Shown here: positions 7,101-9,439 of the stretch, piece after piece | Position numbering within the stretch: position 1 is the first letter of the stretch | How the letters are laid out: each line of letters starts with the position of its first letter | Assembly: GCA_001564135.1 (NCBI GenBank) | Contig: LKNH01000090.1 | Span: forward strand, 1 to 9,439 | Origin: Halobacteriaceae archaeon Tc-Br11_E2g27 | Lineage (GTDB): Archaea; Halobacteriota; Halobacteria; Halobacteriales; Haloarculaceae | Reading direction: 5' to 3' | DNA length: 9,439 bases | Notes under the pieces: generated by a model | Told to the model about the DNA's origin: nothing | Databases searched by the model: none | The model's input: only the letters and a program-made list of their open reading frames with translations | Program-made: the position numbers and the translations under genes

Positions 7101-9428
7101 CTTCGTAATCAGCACGACCCCAAATCTGCTGAATACGAGCAGTATGACCGCCAACAAGCAGCTGTCAAGGTAATTATGAACTGTTTCACGCCGGATACCG
7201 AGGTGCTGACACCTGATGGCGTCCGGCTAATCACTGACCTCGAAATTGGTGATGAGGTTTATTCGCTCGACCCCGGAACGATGAACTTACAGGTGAAGGA
7301 GGTCACTGATACCCACGCATACCCGGACTATCGCGGGGAACTTGTCGACATTCAGACCAGCAAAATCGATTTCCGCGTAACGCCAAATCACCGGATGCTT
7401 GTCCGCCAGAACGACACAAACGGAATTACACAGGATAGCTGGGACTTCATTGAAGCTGGCGACCTCAACGAATCAAGTCATTACGAACTCCCCCATGACT
7501 GGGATTTCGAACACGGTTCTCGTATTGAGACAGTCGACCTGACCGAATACATCGATGCGGAGTACGAGGTTTGGGTTCGACCGTCAGTTCACGGACATAC
7601 GTTTACAACGGAGTTGGGTTGGACACCACCCAGAGTTCAGAAAAACGATATCGGTCAGGTTGGATATGTCTTCACCGCCGCGGAGTTTGAACAGCACCGA
7701 GAGTATATCGAATCTGTTTGCGAGCGCAGCTACATCCATGCTGAACCGAATCGCAAGTGGATTCCAAGAGTCTACGATGGCGATGAGTTCATCGAATTCC
7801 TCGCGTGGTATATCACCGAAGGAAACGTCTACACAACCACTGAAAAGCAATTCGGGAATAACTACCGGGGATGCTCCACAACGGTCAAAATCGCACAAAG
7901 CGCTGACTCTACTGACAAAGAGGGTACTACTGCTACGCAATCACTGGATGTTCTTCCGGATGGTGGCGACAACCACCACTTACGAATCGGAAAACTGCTT
8001 GATAGTATGGGATTCGATTGTTACACTGATGACCGCTCATTTAGTTTTACATCGGAACTCCTTGGGAACTTCCTCAAAGAGTCCTGTGGTGACGGAAGCT
8101 TTGAGAAGCGGATTCCCGAATGTATATTCCAAGCCAGCAGGGAGCAAAAGCAACTGTTCCTTGAGACGCTCATCGACGGGGATGGAGACCGCCAACCCAA
8201 CTCCTGGCGATTTTCCACAGCCAGTCAAACACTTCGGGACGATGTTATCCGACTGTGTGCGCAGCTTGGCAAAACGGTAACGTACAACCATGACAGCGGG
8301 TCGTGGCGAGTCTACTGTACCGAGGGCGGAAAGAACTCCTTCCGAATGCATAGGAGTGGCTCTCGTAGTACCGCTGATGAGGGTGTATACTGCGTTACTG
8401 TTGAGGATAACCACACCCTCATGGCCGGCCGAAACGGCACGTTCCAGCACGTTGGTCAGTCTCTCTATGGCGTTTTGGGATGGACCCGATTCCGTCTCTA
8501 CGACCGCGAGATGGGTGCTGCTGTCACTGCAACTGGTCGTGAGGTCATCGAGTTTACCGAGGAGGTTACCAACGAACTTGACAAAGAGGTGATATATGGA
8601 GACACCGACAGCGTCATGATAAGCGTTGGCAATGAGGTCTCACAGGACGAAGCCATCGACCGCTCACTAGAAATTGAGGAGCGAATCAACGATTCCTATG
8701 ATGAGTTTGCACTGGAAGAACTCAACGCTACCGAGCACCGGTTCCAGATTGAGTTCGAAAAGCTCTACAGGCGGTTTTTCCAGGCAGGCAAGAAGAAACG
8801 CTATGCAGGACATATCGTCTGGAAAGAAGGACAGGATGTGGACGATATCGACATTACCGGCTTCGAGTATCAGCGCTCGGATATCGCCGCCATTACGAAA
8901 GAGGTCCAGAAAAACGTCATCGAGATGATTGTGACGGGCGATGATTTCGAGTATATCAAAACGTACGTCACGGAGGTTATCGAGGAGTTCAAAGAAGGCA
9001 ACGCTGACCCGGAGCGGATTGGAATTCCGGGAGGTATTGGCAAACGGCTGGATAATTACGACACCGACACGGCACAGGTCCGTGGCGCGAAATATGCAAA
9101 CCTCCTGCTTGGAACGAACTTTCAGCGTGGGTCGAAACCCAAACGGCTCTATCTCAAACGCGTTCACTCGGACTTTTTCGAACGGATCGAAGCGGAACAG
9201 GGGCTTGACCCATCAACTGACCCGCTGTATGGCGAGTTCAAGCGAAACCCGGATGTCATCTGTATCGAGTACGCTGACCAACTCCCCGAGGAGTTCGAGA
9301 TTGATTGGGAGAAGATGTTAGAAAAAACATTGCAGGGACCAATCGAGCGGATTCTTGAAGCGCTCGATATCACATGGCAGGAGGTCAAATCGGGTCAGGA
9401 ACAGAAAGGACTCGGGGAGTATATGTGA
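4194..9428 (+). CDS. polB: Family B DNA polymerase precursor with two inteins
   Basis: The 1744-residue precursor would give a polymerase of about 916 residues after two inteins (residues 508-909 and 997-1422) are spliced out. The 3'-5' proofreading exonuclease shows Exo I with D215 and E217, Exo II NFDDFD (315-320), and Exo III YNLRD (Y418, D422). Polymerase motif A is D505-L-K507 joined after splicing to S910-L-Y912-P. Motif B is KVIMN (992-996) joined to SLYG (1423-1426). Motif C is YGDTDS with metal-binding D1470 and D1472. A KKKRYAG motif follows in the palm-thumb part. Because motifs A and B are interrupted, the precursor should be inactive until both inteins leave. The protein acts in chromosomal DNA synthesis with proofreading. 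PIP-box-like peptides lie at both ends, QSSLGDYS (3-10) and QKGLGEYM (1737-1744), suggesting PCNA binding. ATG 4194 is favoured by the TATA box spacing. The gene ends 11 bases before the window edge and is divergent from dinB. Confidence 0.97.
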   Translation: MGQSSLGDYSADDEDARPASEEAKAVAGNTSTNTHLDKADVLYEETEETVDIAVMQVDYTIEGSGDDEYPVIHVFGRTTDGELVHARVREFKPYFYTPVESVTEGRLEEYDRITAWEETDENGQPFQSIRGTELLKVYGQTPRDVGQIRDEFDHYEADILFPNRFLIDKDITSGIRIPRREIEGANDADRTTVRVHHEEVSPVEVDVTPRVNTFDIEVEDRHGFPEDGEEPIICIASHDSYDDEYILWLVDAQKGVTPPAELPEYEPIQTDSRRASDEVVELDYDIRIYESEAEMLAQFLDYLDETDPDVLTGWNFDDFDAPYLVDRLDVLDSSATQDLDSNRLSRVNEVWDSGWGGPDIKGRVVFDLLYAYQRTQFSELESYRLEAVGQRELGVGKERYTGDIGDMWEDNPERLLEYNLRDVELCVELDREQDIIAFWNEVRQFVGCKLEDATTPGDAVDMYVLHKLHDKFALPSKGQQESEEYEGGAVFDPISGVRKNVSVLDLKCFSGDTNVLTPEGEKNIRDVEIGDPVYTLNPDTFECEIKPVVETHEYDNRFDELHHLSGNTHNFKITENHRFLTSSKRGWDEQTPEDFEFTEYRNIPPAERFAFPQHNMMAGRLPNTYQFIEDVNEGYVVVYTDTDLRQFRNRMPKAVTETLILIHGTSKTLNKSQKVGKYLIPVETYRQYSEIIDKHADDLYLKYNKQHRETPFSFEMTDWLELIGWYVTEGSSDRAADRLTIHQSDPETRKAICHLLDGMGLNYNTDSRGVNISNRYLLEWFERHCGDGYATKHLPEWVFELDGELLSLLVDTMIRGDGSYTESGLGKFWTKSHSLKKDFVRIAVRSGHKPTVSKQSDDTWYISVGKKGSFKKASNASVEPHDGTVYCITAKDNHVVLAGRNGQYQWIGQSLYPMCMVTINASPETKVDADSYGDETYRAPNGTHFQQEPDGAIRGMVDELLTEREQKKELRNQHDPKSAEYEQYDRQQAAVKVIMNCFTPDTEVLTPDGVRLITDLEIGDEVYSLDPGTMNLQVKEVTDTHAYPDYRGELVDIQTSKIDFRVTPNHRMLVRQNDTNGITQDSWDFIEAGDLNESSHYELPHDWDFEHGSRIETVDLTEYIDAEYEVWVRPSVHGHTFTTELGWTPPRVQKNDIGQVGYVFTAAEFEQHREYIESVCERSYIHAEPNRKWIPRVYDGDEFIEFLAWYITEGNVYTTTEKQFGNNYRGCSTTVKIAQSADSTDKEGTTATQSLDVLPDGGDNHHLRIGKLLDSMGFDCYTDDRSFSFTSELLGNFLKESCGDGSFEKRIPECIFQASREQKQLFLETLIDGDGDRQPNSWRFSTASQTLRDDVIRLCAQLGKTVTYNHDSGSWRVYCTEGGKNSFRMHRSGSRSTADEGVYCVTVEDNHTLMAGRNGTFQHVGQSLYGVLGWTRFRLYDREMGAAVTATGREVIEFTEEVTNELDKEVIYGDTDSVMISVGNEVSQDEAIDRSLEIEERINDSYDEFALEELNATEHRFQIEFEKLYRRFFQAGKKKRYAGHIVWKEGQDVDDIDITGFEYQRSDIAAITKEVQKNVIEMIVTGDDFEYIKTYVTEVIEEFKEGNADPERIGIPGGIGKRLDNYDTDTAQVRGAKYANLLLGTNFQRGSKPKRLYLKRVHSDFFERIEAEQGLDPSTDPLYGEFKRNPDVICIEYADQLPEEFEIDWEKMLEKTLQGPIERILEALDITWQEVKSGQEQKGLGEYM
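4200..4223 (+). other. PIP-like peptide at the PolB N-terminus
   Basis: These codons give QSSLGDYS, PolB residues 3-10, matching Q-x-x-Leu-x-x-aromatic of a PCNA-interacting peptide, with Ser at the last aromatic position. It is followed by an acidic, low-complexity stretch to about residue 45 that is probably disordered. An N-terminal PIP box is less usual than a C-terminal one, so this is an inference from pattern only. Confidence 0.4.
5715..6920 (+). mobile_element. Intein 1 in PolB motif A, with homing endonuclease
   Basis: This is a 402-residue in-frame insertion (precursor residues 508-909) between DLK and SLYP of motif A, the classic pol-c site. It starts with Cys508 in block A (CFSGDTNVLTPEGEKNI). 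Block B is TENH (T574, H577). Block F is VYCITAKDNH, with Cys887 and His894. The last residues are QWIGQ before extein Ser910. The usual end is His-Asn, so the terminal Gln and penultimate Gly are unusual. The inner part holds a LAGLIDADG-type homing endonuclease: LIGWYVTEG (722-730, acid E729) and LVDTMIRGDG (809-818, acid D817). Both catalytic acids remain, so the endonuclease may be active. Block B and the first endonuclease motif are separated by about 145 residues without a recognised motif, perhaps a DNA-recognition segment. Its DNA is AT-richer than the exteins: hand counts gave 23 GC of 60 at both 6241-6300 and 6481-6540. Confidence 0.95.
7182..8459 (+). mobile_element. Intein 2 in PolB motif B, with homing endonuclease
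   Basis: This is a 426-residue in-frame insertion (precursor residues 997-1422) between KVIMN and SLYG of motif B, the classic pol-a site. Block A starts at Cys997 (CFTPDTEVLTPDGVRLI). Block B is TPNH (T1063, H1066). Block F is VYCVTVEDNH, with Cys1400 and His1407. The C-terminus is QHVGQ before extein Ser1423, so it shares the unusual Gly-Gln end with intein 1. The LAGLIDADG-type endonuclease motifs are FLAWYITEG (1202-1210, acid E1209) and LETLIDGDG (1323-1331, acid D1330), both with their acid kept. The segment between the endonuclease motifs is longer than in intein 1, with a Thr/Ser-rich stretch after residue 1210. Two 60-base blocks counted by hand had 27 and 29 GC, closer to the extein value than intein 1. 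Architecture and end sequences indicate it is a relative of intein 1. Confidence 0.95.
9402..9425 (+). other. Probable PIP box at the PolB C-terminus
   Basis: These codons give QKGLGEYM, the last eight residues of PolB (1737-1744). Gln1737, Leu1740 and Tyr1743 fit the Q-x-x-hydrophobic-x-x-aromatic consensus, with Met in the last place. A PCNA-binding peptide at the extreme C-terminus is well known in archaeal family B polymerases, which supports the reading. Confidence 0.65.
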
Positions 9429-9439
9429 GGGGTTTGCAA

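Noticed and set aside
7555..8280. 241-residue open frame on the + strand inside polB
   Set aside because: Out-of-frame shadow of intein 2; the polB frame is continuous and carries all splicing and endonuclease blocks.
9429..9439. Downstream element after polB
   Set aside because: Only 11 bases remain, too few to call anything.

Overview
The window reads as chromosomal DNA from a haloarchaeon (class Halobacteria). The evidence is the strongly acidic proteins, the archaeal versions of GuaA glutaminase, UppS and family B DNA polymerase, TATA-like boxes about 25-30 bases before several start codons with no Shine-Dalgarno sequence, and halobacterial-looking protein sequences throughout. Base composition is moderate rather than very GC-rich: hand counts of 60-base blocks gave 32 GC in a polB extein block and 23 in intein 1 blocks. 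The genus cannot be named from the sequence alone.

Layout. Bases 1-1037 hold the end of a nucleotide-synthesis operon on the + strand: the 3' end of guaAA (glutaminase subunit of GMP synthase), overlapping by ATGA with pyrF (OMP decarboxylase). A short gap with a TATA-like box precedes uppS (1090-2013, +), a cis-prenyltransferase that would make the polyprenyl lipid carrier for glycosylation. Converging on it from the right on the - strand are a small FMN-binding split-barrel (PPOX-like) protein (2034-2555) and, upstream of that, dinB (2614-3885), a Y-family translesion polymerase. A 308-base divergent intergenic region (3886-4193) separates dinB from polB (4194-9428, +), the family B DNA polymerase.

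The main point of interest is polB. Its 1744-residue reading frame carries two inteins (402 and 426 residues). They sit in polymerase motif A and motif B, two of the well-known PolB intein sites. Removal of both would leave a polymerase of about 916 residues. Each intein has splicing blocks and a LAGLIDADG-type homing endonuclease with both acidic residues present. Both also end in the unusual Gly-Gln before Ser, instead of the common His-Asn. The third classic site, motif C, is uninterrupted.

The replicative-type polymerase and the translesion polymerase face away from one another and share a control region. DinB's C-terminus and both ends of PolB carry peptides resembling PCNA-interacting (PIP) boxes, so both may act through the same sliding clamp. 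I see no CRISPR array, insertion sequence, tRNA or rRNA, and no clearly new system. The intein features and the dinB/polB control region are the best leads.
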